Shown: positions 33,695 through 41,680 of the stretch, piece by piece | Position numbering within the stretch: the stretch's first letter is position 1 | Layout: each line of letters opens with the position of its first letter | Assembly (NCBI GenBank): GCA_034005165.1 | Contig: JAVEVE010000001.1 | Span: 558,001 to 622,000, forward strand | From: UBA1573 sp034005165 | Lineage (GTDB): Bacteria; Pseudomonadota; Alphaproteobacteria; Micavibrionales; Micavibrionaceae | Length of the DNA stretch: 64,000 nt | Direction of reading: 5' to 3' | Notes under the pieces: model-generated | Told to the model about the DNA's origin: nothing | Database searches by the model: none | What the model saw: the letters and a program-made list of their open reading frames with translations, nothing else | Made by a program: the position numbers and the translations under genes

Positions 33695-34633
33695 ATGGCG
33701 GACCTGAGAACCGAAAAACAACAAGCGATTGCTCAAATTCTGGATTTAATGAAGCTCAATAATCTGGATTGGGCCGAACTCAAAAAAGCAAGTACAACCG
33801 CGAATGATGACAATTCAGCAGGCATGCTCCAGAAAGTCATTATCTATATCGGTGCAGCTTTTATTTTCATGGGAATTTGTGTCTTTATCGGCATGATGTG
33901 GGATGACCTCAACAGTGTCGCGCGAATTATCCTAACTTTAGGCAGTGGATTTATTGCCTATGTTCTGGGCCTCATCTCCTTAAACGACAGCAAGTACGGC
34001 AAAGCTGCCACTCCGCTCTTATTAGTCGGAGCAGCTGTCCAGCCAACCGGTCTGTTTGTCTTCATGGATGAGTATCTTCCGAAATCAGGAGACATTGCCC
34101 TTGCGGCAATAACCGTCTTTGGACTAATGACCCTACAACAATTCGTAACATTTCTGGCGACACAGCGTACTTGCCTACTCTTTTTCTCGCTATTTTTCTT
34201 TTACGCCACAACATACTCCGCAATTTCATGGGCAGATGTTGACCCACCCGAAGGTATGCTTGCCATGGGCTTAAGCCTTCTGACTGTCTGTTGGGGGCTA
34301 CGCAAAAGCCCGCACAACACCATTCTCCCGTTCTTTTATTTCGGGGGCGCCACTATGACCGCCGCCGCAGCATTTGATATTCTCGAAGACACACCAATCG
34401 ACACCGCAATGATCGCCGTCTCAGCCGGGCTGATTTACCTCAGCACACTCGCCGCAAGCCGTACGCTTCTAACTGTTGGCGTTCTTTCGCTTCTGGCCTT
34501 TCTGGGATATTTCACAGATGAATATTTCGCCGATACTGTCGGCTGGCCGCTGGCAATGATTGTCTTTGGCCTCATGATGATCGGCATCAGCGTTTTTGCC
34601 GTGAAATTAGGAAAGAAAATTGTTACAAATTAA
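33695..34633 (+). CDS. DUF2157-like multi-spanning membrane protein
   Basis: A 312-residue protein. ATG 33695 is chosen because AGGAG stands 6 nt upstream. The start ten codons earlier overlaps the previous gene. Residues 1-45 are soluble (LRTEKQQAIAQILDLMKLNNLDWAEL). They are followed by eight or more hydrophobic segments, beginning with KVIIYIGAAFIFMGICVFIGM (about 48-68). This soluble start plus helices fits the DUF2157/DUF4401 type of inner-membrane protein of unknown function. It precedes recG by 3 bp, so recG may depend on its transcript. Confidence 0.75.
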   Translation: MADLRTEKQQAIAQILDLMKLNNLDWAELKKASTTANDDNSAGMLQKVIIYIGAAFIFMGICVFIGMMWDDLNSVARIILTLGSGFIAYVLGLISLNDSKYGKAATPLLLVGAAVQPTGLFVFMDEYLPKSGDIALAAITVFGLMTLQQFVTFLATQRTCLLFFSLFFFYATTYSAISWADVDPPEGMLAMGLSLLTVCWGLRKSPHNTILPFFYFGGATMTAAAAFDILEDTPIDTAMIAVSAGLIYLSTLAASRTLLTVGVLSLLAFLGYFTDEYFADTVGWPLAMIVFGLMMIGISVFAVKLGKKIVTN

Positions 34634-34636
34634 GGC

Positions 34637-36745
34637 ATGACCGCACAACCCGCTCAAAAACCCGCTGCAAGTCAGCGCCCTTTTATACTTGACCCGCTCT
34701 TTCGGTCAGTGGGCGTGCTAAATGGCGTTGGCCCGAAATATCTGAAACTCTACGAAAAATTATTGGGCGGCACAAAACTTCTCGACCTCGTCTTTCATAA
34801 GCCATCCAACTTGGTCGAACGTCATTTCGTTGAGAGTATCAAAGACGCGCCCATTGATGAAACCGTGGCTCTGACCATCACCATTGATAAACACACACCT
34901 TCCCCGCGCAGATCACAGCCCTATCGCATCAGAACTCGCGACAAAACAGGCTTTATGGATTTGGTATTTTTCAATGTCAAAGGCAACTGGGTCGAAGCTC
35001 AATTCCCGCTCGGGAAAGACGTCACCATTTGCGGCAAGATCGAAGACTTTCGCGGGACAAAACAAATCATCCATCCTGATGTTCTCGATGCCGAAAAGCC
35101 TGAAAAAACCGAAGTGATTTATCCGCTAACCGCAGGCCTCACGACAAAACCCTTACGCAAAGCAATTCTGGCAGCACTCGACCAAGCCCCCACACTTCCT
35201 GAATGGCTCGACCCTGCCCAAAAGAGGCAGCAACAATGGCCCGACTGGAAAGACGCGATCTTAAAACTCCACCATCCTGAACATGACAGCGATCTGGAAG
35301 GTGCAACAAAACACAGAACTCGTCTCGCCTATGATGAATTTCTGGCAAACCAACTCACACTCGCCATCCTACGTTTAAAGCAAAAGAAATTAAAAGGCCG
35401 TACTTTCACAACCGATGGCCCGCACCGCCAAAAACTTCTATCTTCACTCCCGTGGCCCCTCACATCTTTTCAACAAGACGCTCTTAAAGAAATAGACGCC
35501 GACATGGGATCGAATGACAGGATGCTCCGCCTTCTGCAAGGGGATGTCGGTTCGGGAAAAACCATAGTCGCAGCCCTTGCCATGATGAACGCAATTGATA
35601 GCGGTACACAAGCTGCCCTCATGGCCCCGACAGAGATTCTGGCACGCCAACATGAACAAACCCTTCGCCCCTATCTGGAGGCAGCCAATATCCCGTTTGT
35701 GACACTGACAGGTCGCGATAAAGGAAAAACCAAACAATCTATTCTGGACGACATCGCCTCAGGACGCGCGAAAATCATCATCGGCACACACGCCATTTTC
35801 CAAGACGGCGTTGACTTCCAAGACCTCGGGTTTGCTGTCATTGACGAACAACACCGCTTCGGTGTCCATCAACGCCTGCAACTCTCCGGCAAGGGCAAAG
35901 GCGTTGATGTGCTCGTGATGACCGCAACGCCTATCCCACGCACATTGGCCCTGACCGCTTATGGTGACATGGAAGTCTCAAGGATTGTCGGCAAACCTCC
36001 CGGTCGAAAACCCGTTGATACGCGCCTTCTGCCGCAAGACCAAGTCGAAGACATGATGCAAAAAGTCGGTGAACAGATCAAACACGGCGTGCGCGTCTAT
36101 TGGGTTTGCCCTCTGGTTGAAGAATCCGAGATCCTCGACCTCGCAGCCGCCGAAGAACGCCACCTACTTCTGCAACAACTCTATGGCGATAAAGTCGGCC
36201 TTGTTCACGGACGCATGAAACCCAAAGACAAAGACGACGTCATGCACAAATTCGCAAGCGGCGAGATTTCAATTCTTGTCGCAACAACCGTGATTGAAGT
36301 GGGCATGAATGTTCCTGAAGCCACCATCATGGTGATCGAACACGCCGAACGCTTTGGTTTGGCGCAACTCCACCAATTGCGCGGACGTGTCGGACGTGGC
36401 GGCGATCAATCTTATTGCTTTCTGGTTTATGCCCATCCGATTGGAGAAGTCGCCAAAGAACGCTTGAAAACCATGCGTGCCACCGAAGACGGATTCTTAA
36501 TCGCCGAAAAAGACTTAGAACTCAGAGGTAGCGGCGAAGTCTTAGGCACAAAACAAAGCGGTCTGGAAGAATTTCGGCTGGCAGATATAGCAGCCCACGC
36601 AGACCTGCTTTACTCTGCCCGCCAAGACGCAGCCCTCTTTCTTGAGAAAGACCCCGACCTCGAAACAGAACGCGGCAAAGCCCTCAGAACGCTGCTCTAC
36701 CTCTTCGAACGCGACCAAGCCATTTCCTACCTCCGCTCGGGCTAG
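34637..36745 (+). CDS. recG: ATP-dependent DNA helicase RecG
   Basis: RecG remodels stalled forks and Holliday junctions. The 702-residue product has an N-terminal wedge/OB domain (GVGPKYLKLYEKLL, then FMDLVFFNVKGNW). The motor has LLQGDVGSGKTIVAALAMM (Walker A), VIDEQHRFGVHQR and TATPIPRTLALTAYGD, followed by VIEVGMNVPEATIM and QLRGRVGRG. The C-terminal LRGSGEVLGTKQSG matches the family. Everything is intact. It is downstream of two membrane-protein genes and convergent with nothing close. Confidence 0.97.
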   Translation: MTAQPAQKPAASQRPFILDPLFRSVGVLNGVGPKYLKLYEKLLGGTKLLDLVFHKPSNLVERHFVESIKDAPIDETVALTITIDKHTPSPRRSQPYRIRTRDKTGFMDLVFFNVKGNWVEAQFPLGKDVTICGKIEDFRGTKQIIHPDVLDAEKPEKTEVIYPLTAGLTTKPLRKAILAALDQAPTLPEWLDPAQKRQQQWPDWKDAILKLHHPEHDSDLEGATKHRTRLAYDEFLANQLTLAILRLKQKKLKGRTFTTDGPHRQKLLSSLPWPLTSFQQDALKEIDADMGSNDRMLRLLQGDVGSGKTIVAALAMMNAIDSGTQAALMAPTEILARQHEQTLRPYLEAANIPFVTLTGRDKGKTKQSILDDIASGRAKIIIGTHAIFQDGVDFQDLGFAVIDEQHRFGVHQRLQLSGKGKGVDVLVMTATPIPRTLALTAYGDMEVSRIVGKPPGRKPVDTRLLPQDQVEDMMQKVGEQIKHGVRVYWVCPLVEESEILDLAAAEERHLLLQQLYGDKVGLVHGRMKPKDKDDVMHKFASGEISILVATTVIEVGMNVPEATIMVIEHAERFGLAQLHQLRGRVGRGGDQSYCFLVYAHPIGEVAKERLKTMRATEDGFLIAEKDLELRGSGEVLGTKQSGLEEFRLADIAAHADLLYSARQDAALFLEKDPDLETERGKALRTLLYLFERDQAISYLRSG

Positions 36746-36778
36746 ATTTAAATATATAGCGCCCTATATCACCTTATT

Positions 36779-37480
36779 ATGATCAAAACCTATCCCTATA
36801 AAGACCTTGGAACCGCTGATTATGGATGGCTTAACGCCCACTACCATTTCAGTTTTGCCCATTACCACAACCCGTCCCGCATTCATTTCGGGAAACTGCG
36901 GGTCATCAATGACGACCGTATCGCCCCAAATACTGGCTTTGATACTCACCCGCATCAGGATATGGAGATCATCACCTTCGTCAGATCAGGAGCAATCACC
37001 CACAAAGATTCCGAAGGCCACGAAGGCCGAACCGAAGCCGGCGATGTCCAAGTCATGAGCGCAGGCACAGGAATCTTCCACTCCGAAGCCAATAAAGAAG
37101 ACATCGAGACCACCCTTTACCAAATCTGGATTTTTCCGCGAGAAAAAGGTGTAAAGCCAAGATGGGACGCCGCGCGCTTTGCAGACCGCAAAGCCAACGG
37201 ATCACTCCCCTTGCTTGTATCAGGTCGCGCAGATGACGACGGCAAAGGCGCTCTTTATATCCATCAAGACGCGCGTATTCTGGGCGGACAAATGGATAAA
37301 GGACATAAACTGACCCAAGAAATATTGGAGCAAGGCTACCTCCTCGTCTCAAACGGAGAGATTACACTCGACGGTCAAAGACTTGAAAAAGGCGATGGCG
37401 CCGAGATAACAAATCAGGGCTCCGTTGAAATCGAAGCCCTGACAGAAGCAGAAATAATCCTGATCGACGTTCCGAAATAA
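36779..37480 (+). CDS. Pirin-family cupin protein
   Basis: A 233-residue bicupin. The metal ligands of pirins are all present: H57 and H59 in FDTHPHQDMEI and H101 and E103 in IFHSEANKE. Members of this size (YhaK/YhhW) include quercetin 2,3-dioxygenases and redox sensors, so the substrate cannot be fixed. The N-terminal cupin is conserved and the second is weaker, as usual. No ribosome site is obvious. Its stop codon abuts the stop of the convergent DUF502 gene with no spacer. Confidence 0.9.
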   Translation: MIKTYPYKDLGTADYGWLNAHYHFSFAHYHNPSRIHFGKLRVINDDRIAPNTGFDTHPHQDMEIITFVRSGAITHKDSEGHEGRTEAGDVQVMSAGTGIFHSEANKEDIETTLYQIWIFPREKGVKPRWDAARFADRKANGSLPLLVSGRADDDGKGALYIHQDARILGGQMDKGHKLTQEILEQGYLLVSNGEITLDGQRLEKGDGAEITNQGSVEIEALTEAEIILIDVPK

Positions 37481-38164
37481 CTATTCTTTCGGAGCGTCTT
37501 CTGCAAGCTCTTCCATTGTTGGTGGTATATATTTCGGTGTAATCATCCCGCCCGAGATAATCATCTTGAGACCATCATCAACCGACATATTAAGATCAAT
37601 CACTTCTTCCTTCGGCACAAATACCAGAAAACCGGATGTCGGGTTAGGCGTGGTCGGAATAAAGATATTGACCATTTCCTTGTCCGTCAGCTCTTGAACT
37701 TCCCCTTCGGTACGACCCGTCAGAAAGCCCATCATATAAACACCTTTGCGCGGATATTCAATCATCACAACATCACGGAATGCCTTGGCTTGCTGGCCCA
37801 TGACCATATCAATCACTTGTTTGATGGCACCGTAAATCGTTTTAACAACAGGCAAACGCTCCATGATGTAATGAGATAAATTCAGAAACATCCGCCCAAT
37901 AAAATTGCGGGTAAACATCCCGACAACAATAAAAAACCCAAAAGCAACAACAACACCCAAGCCTGGAAAATCTTTATCATTGGTCAAACTGACAGGAATA
38001 ATATCGCCGACTTTTTCATCAATCCAAACAAGAACCGACCAAACCAAATATAGCGACAACCCCACAGGCGCGGTCACAACAATACCGGTCAAAAAATATC
38101 CGCGAAGCGCGGAAAACAAACGGGATTCTTTTTGTTTCTTAGGCTTGGTATCTAATGCCATCAA
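37481..38164 (-). CDS. DUF502 family membrane protein
   Basis: A 227-residue inner-membrane protein with two strong helices. These are GYFLTGIVVTAPVGLSLYLVWSV (about 28-50) and LGVVVAFGFFIVVGMF (about 69-84), followed by the family signature ERLPVVKTIYGAIKQVIDMV and FIPTTPNPTSGFLVFVPKEEVI. The family is widespread and of unknown function. Related plant proteins (COV) act in vascular patterning. It is convergent with pirin and followed on the plus side by the phosphatase gene of the same strand. Confidence 0.88.
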   Translation of the reverse strand: MMALDTKPKKQKESRLFSALRGYFLTGIVVTAPVGLSLYLVWSVLVWIDEKVGDIIPVSLTNDKDFPGLGVVVAFGFFIVVGMFTRNFIGRMFLNLSHYIMERLPVVKTIYGAIKQVIDMVMGQQAKAFRDVVMIEYPRKGVYMMGFLTGRTEGEVQELTDKEMVNIFIPTTPNPTSGFLVFVPKEEVIDLNMSVDDGLKMIISGGMITPKYIPPTMEELAEDAPKE

Positions 38165-38229
38165 TAACTCCTTGCTCTCTCTAAGCTATGAGAGATTACC
38201 ATGCATTCATTCAGGAAAAAACGGAAAAA

Positions 38230-38862
38230 TTATTTAGGGAAAATCTCGGAAGAGACAAGCTTTTGACCACATTCCGATGGCTTGAACTGCGTCATTTTCC
38301 ATGGAAAATAAGCAACATCAGAAAGCGGCTCAAACAACCGCAACTCGCAGTTGCCGATATGGCGGATTTCAACACCATATAACCCGCCCAAAGCGCGAAA
38401 AACGCCCCCATGAGCTGCAATAAGGGGATAATCCTCTGGAGAAGTCTCTAAGACGTGGCGTATCCCGCGACCGGCACGCTCAAAAAACTCCGCACGCGTC
38501 TCCCCATTCTCAGGCTCTTGTCCTTCTGCAAAACGACTTTGCAAATCATCCCATTTTATCCCTTCCCAAGTCCCGAACATATGTTCTTGAAGGTTTGGGG
38601 ATTGGAGAATATCAAGCCCAAAAACCCGATTGACAATTTCGGCTGTCTCTCGTGCTCTGGATTGATGAGAATGATATATACGACTAGGCTTTATCCCTAA
38701 CTGACCGATCACATCAGCGAGTCCTCGCGCCTGCGCACGACCAATATCGGTCAAAGGTGTATCAACACCACCGCCCGCAGCAATATTACGGGCGTTATAT
38801 TCACTTTCCCCATGACGCAGGAGATAAAACGGCCTGAGCGGCAAAACTGTAGGAGAGCGCAT
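38230..38862 (-). CDS. Histidine phosphatase family protein
   Basis: A 210-residue protein when started at ATG 38862. The open frame continues upstream but would overlap the end of the histidine-kinase gene. The catalytic signature LLRHGESEYNARN (His in RHG, about residue 15) and the later AAHGGVFRAL (second catalytic His) define the phosphoglycerate-mutase/SixA superfamily, with SRARETAEIV between them. Substrates of such single-domain members are diverse (sugar phosphates, phosphoproteins). It follows the sensor-kinase gene by 31 bp on the same strand. Confidence 0.85.
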   Translation of the reverse strand: MRSPTVLPLRPFYLLRHGESEYNARNIAAGGGVDTPLTDIGRAQARGLADVIGQLGIKPSRIYHSHQSRARETAEIVNRVFGLDILQSPNLQEHMFGTWEGIKWDDLQSRFAEGQEPENGETRAEFFERAGRGIRHVLETSPEDYPLIAAHGGVFRALGGLYGVEIRHIGNCELRLFEPLSDVAYFPWKMTQFKPSECGQKLVSSEIFPK

Positions 38863-38893
38863 AGCAGAAAAATAGGGAATATTCCCTCTATTT

Positions 38894-40912
38894 TCAAGAG
38901 CTGATTGTAAAGAAAAAGCGACTTCCTTTGCCGGGTTCGGACTCAACCCATATCCGTCCGCGATGAAATTCAACAATCCTCTTGCATACAGACAATCCGA
39001 TCCCAGATCCGGGATATTCCTTGATGGTATGCAGCCGCTTGAACGGTTGGAATATTTGATCCAGATACTGGGCCTCAATCCCTATTCCGTTATCTTCTAT
39101 ACAAAATAAAAATCCACCCTCTGTTTGTTCAGATACAATACGAATATGAGGAGAAACCTCCGGACGTCGGTATTTCAGAGCGTTACCGATCAAATTCTGG
39201 TACAATCTGGATAATTGTCCTCTATTTCCTGTAACGGCCGGAAAGTTCCCGACAATATCTATCTTTGCTCCAGTCGATAGAATGGCCTCCTTCAAATTAT
39301 CAGTGGCGATTTGTAGACAATCCTGAAGAGGTACACCATCTTCATAATGATCTGCCTGATCCCCCAGGCGGGAATACTCCAACAAATCCTGGATAAGCGT
39401 TCTCATACGATGAGTAGCCCCCGTTGCATTGCGAATAAAGCGCTCACCATCACCCTCCAGCTGATCCGCATAATCTTCCTGCAAAAACTCCAGAGACTTG
39501 GACACAATCCGTAATGGTTCTTGCAAATCATGCGCGGCGACATAAGCAAATCTCTCAAGCTCTGCATTTGAGCGTAGCAGCTTTTCCTCCGCCTCCTTAC
39601 GGGCAGTAATATCACGTAAAATCCCGCTAAAGAAGACATTCCCGTCAATCACCATTTCGCTGATTCCAATTTCCAGCGGAAATTCCGAACCGTCTTTACG
39701 TCTACCTGTTACCTCTCGCCCGATACCGACAATTTTCTCCAGTTCAGGGGGCATTTGGCCTTGAAAAATTTTTGCGTGATGTTGCTCATATCGCTCCGGC
39801 ATCAAAACGAAAATACTCTTTCCGTCTAATTCATGCCCACGATATCCAAAAATATCACCACATGATTTGTTGTAGCGCACAATAAGACCATGAGTATCAA
39901 CAACAATCAGCCCTTCCATCGTATGGTCAACAATAGCTTTCAGATATCGCTCGCTTTCCTCCAACTTTGAATCAACTATTCTTTTCCAGAAAATTAGGAT
40001 TGCTGTAAACCAGATAACAGAAACGGCCAAAAACTGGTTAATCAGGATATCTTGCGTCCTGAATTCTTCGGGCAAAAGAAAATACCGCAGCAAGCAAAAG
40101 AAGGTTGAAACCGAAGCAAAAACAAAAACAGTCAGAGGATTGGAAAACCAGATACTACAAAACACCAACGGAACAAACGCCACACTGATGACAACACCGG
40201 GTGAAGCCAAAAGGCTGAACTGTAAAGCCAGAAAGCAAATCACAACAGGAACCCATAACGGAACACTGGCTATTTTATTTTTGCGCTGAGCCCAAGATGC
40301 TGCTAACAAGCCAATCCCCATCAAGACATTTGATATTGACGTAGGAATAGACATACGTGCATCCGTTCCCCAAGCATAAGCCTGCTTATAAGACTCGAGA
40401 TATCCTCCGATTGCATGTGCCCCGAGGGCAAAAACAACAAAACCCGTAAAATCGATTATCAAATAACAATATTTGGAAAGATGTTGAAACGGGCAAGACA
40501 TCAATAACAATGATATCCCTATAAACAAAAAAGCCAGAAGCGTGTTGGGAGCAGGTCGCCCAGGAAAAGCCACAGCCTTATGCACGTCATCAGTTTTGAG
40601 AATTTGTTCAATCCCCCAATTCAATCCGGAAATATATTCAAAGAGAATTAAAGAGGACACCAGCACAATCAAACTACCAAGAATGCGCGAAATTAGGACC
40701 CTTTCGAAAATTGCGACAATTAGTCCCACCCCTGATAAGAGTAATAATAATGCAGTTGTATGCTGCATATAGAAAATCCAGAAGTTTTTCGCGACAAAAT
40801 CAGTGGTCTTGATATGCCACATAACAGCCACCAATCCGCCGATGATTGTCGAAAATGAAGCACATATAACGGATACAAAACTTAACGCAGACCTTTGATT
40901 CCAGCCCTTCAT
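38894..40912 (-). CDS. Membrane sensor histidine kinase with PAS domain
   Basis: A 672-residue kinase. Residues about 12-310 hold seven or eight transmembrane segments resembling a multi-helix sensory region. Residues about 320-440 are a PAS domain (YLKAIVDHTMEGLIVVDT and FSGILRDITARKEAEEK). H461 in VAAHDLQEPLRIV is the phospho-acceptor. The ATPase domain has NALKYR, EDNGIGIE and GSGIGLSVCKRIVE. The HDLQEPLR motif is typical of kinases related to Cph1 and of those paired with Rcp1-type receivers. Such a receiver lies divergently 131 bp away, so the two probably form a pair. The signal is unknown. Confidence 0.92.
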   Translation of the reverse strand: MKGWNQRSALSFVSVICASFSTIIGGLVAVMWHIKTTDFVAKNFWIFYMQHTTALLLLLSGVGLIVAIFERVLISRILGSLIVLVSSLILFEYISGLNWGIEQILKTDDVHKAVAFPGRPAPNTLLAFLFIGISLLLMSCPFQHLSKYCYLIIDFTGFVVFALGAHAIGGYLESYKQAYAWGTDARMSIPTSISNVLMGIGLLAASWAQRKNKIASVPLWVPVVICFLALQFSLLASPGVVISVAFVPLVFCSIWFSNPLTVFVFASVSTFFCLLRYFLLPEEFRTQDILINQFLAVSVIWFTAILIFWKRIVDSKLEESERYLKAIVDHTMEGLIVVDTHGLIVRYNKSCGDIFGYRGHELDGKSIFVLMPERYEQHHAKIFQGQMPPELEKIVGIGREVTGRRKDGSEFPLEIGISEMVIDGNVFFSGILRDITARKEAEEKLLRSNAELERFAYVAAHDLQEPLRIVSKSLEFLQEDYADQLEGDGERFIRNATGATHRMRTLIQDLLEYSRLGDQADHYEDGVPLQDCLQIATDNLKEAILSTGAKIDIVGNFPAVTGNRGQLSRLYQNLIGNALKYRRPEVSPHIRIVSEQTEGGFLFCIEDNGIGIEAQYLDQIFQPFKRLHTIKEYPGSGIGLSVCKRIVEFHRGRIWVESEPGKGSRFFFTISS

Positions 40913-41043
40913 GCTATACGCCCCCTAGAAAACCAAAAATGTAAAAATAAAAATACAATAACGAGACAATTTATTTGAATAAAAATACGCCCATCATATA
41001 ATGAAAGGAAATAAAATTTTTCATTGAGCAATAAGGAGAACTG

Positions 41044-41487
41044 ATGATGACATCTTTACCTTCATCCGTGCCGATCTTTATATTAGAAGATAACGAAATT
41101 GATCGGGAAATTGCATTACGGACATTCAAAAAGGCTGATATTCAAAACCCTGTCTATTTTGCGACAGACGGAATAGAAGCTCTCTCTATGTTGAAAGCAA
41201 GTGATGCAGATGCAAAACAGATACAGCAGCCCTGCCTTATAATAACAGATCTAAATCTTCCCCGAATGGACGGAATGTCCTTTATAGAAGAGCTGCAAAA
41301 TGACAAGGTCCTTAAACAAAATATCACCTTCATCTTGAGTACATCCGAAAGACCGAGTGACATAGAACGCGGATTTGGATTGAATATTTCCGGCTATTTT
41401 TTGAAAGATGATATCTCGCAGATTGCTCAATTCCTGAAGACCTATCTGGGTTTGTGCAAATTTCCACATACACACGCCGCACAGTAA
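41044..41487 (+). CDS. Single-domain response regulator (Rcp1-like)
   Basis: A 147-residue stand-alone receiver with no output domain. The acidic pair is E15-D16 in LEDNEIDRE, the phospho-acceptor D69 lies in LIITDLNLPRMDG, and the conserved Lys is in YFLKDD. Residues before the Lys read GLNISG. Such Rcp1-type receivers pair with phytochrome-like kinases. The divergent gene at 38894 encodes a kinase with a matching HDLQEP box. AAGGAG precedes the start (two ATG in a row). Confidence 0.9.
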   Translation: MMTSLPSSVPIFILEDNEIDREIALRTFKKADIQNPVYFATDGIEALSMLKASDADAKQIQQPCLIITDLNLPRMDGMSFIEELQNDKVLKQNITFILSTSERPSDIERGFGLNISGYFLKDDISQIAQFLKTYLGLCKFPHTHAAQ

Positions 41488-41680
41488 AAGAAACAAGGAA
41501 AAACTAAGGCCACGGCTAATTCAGATTTTGAATAGGCGTTGCCCAAGGATAAAAACAATCACTTTCAAAACAAGTGAAGCCTTCAGCATAAATACGGTAT
41601 TAAGAATACAAAACAGAATCCCGCAATACACAAGCTCGACAACAAACCGAAAGCTGAATTTTAGTTGTGCCGATCTGGAT

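Noticed and set aside
38863..39078. Longer start for the histidine phosphatase
   Set aside because: It would overlap the conserved end of the histidine-kinase gene (GSRFFFTISS). The ATG at 38862 directly precedes the RHG signature.
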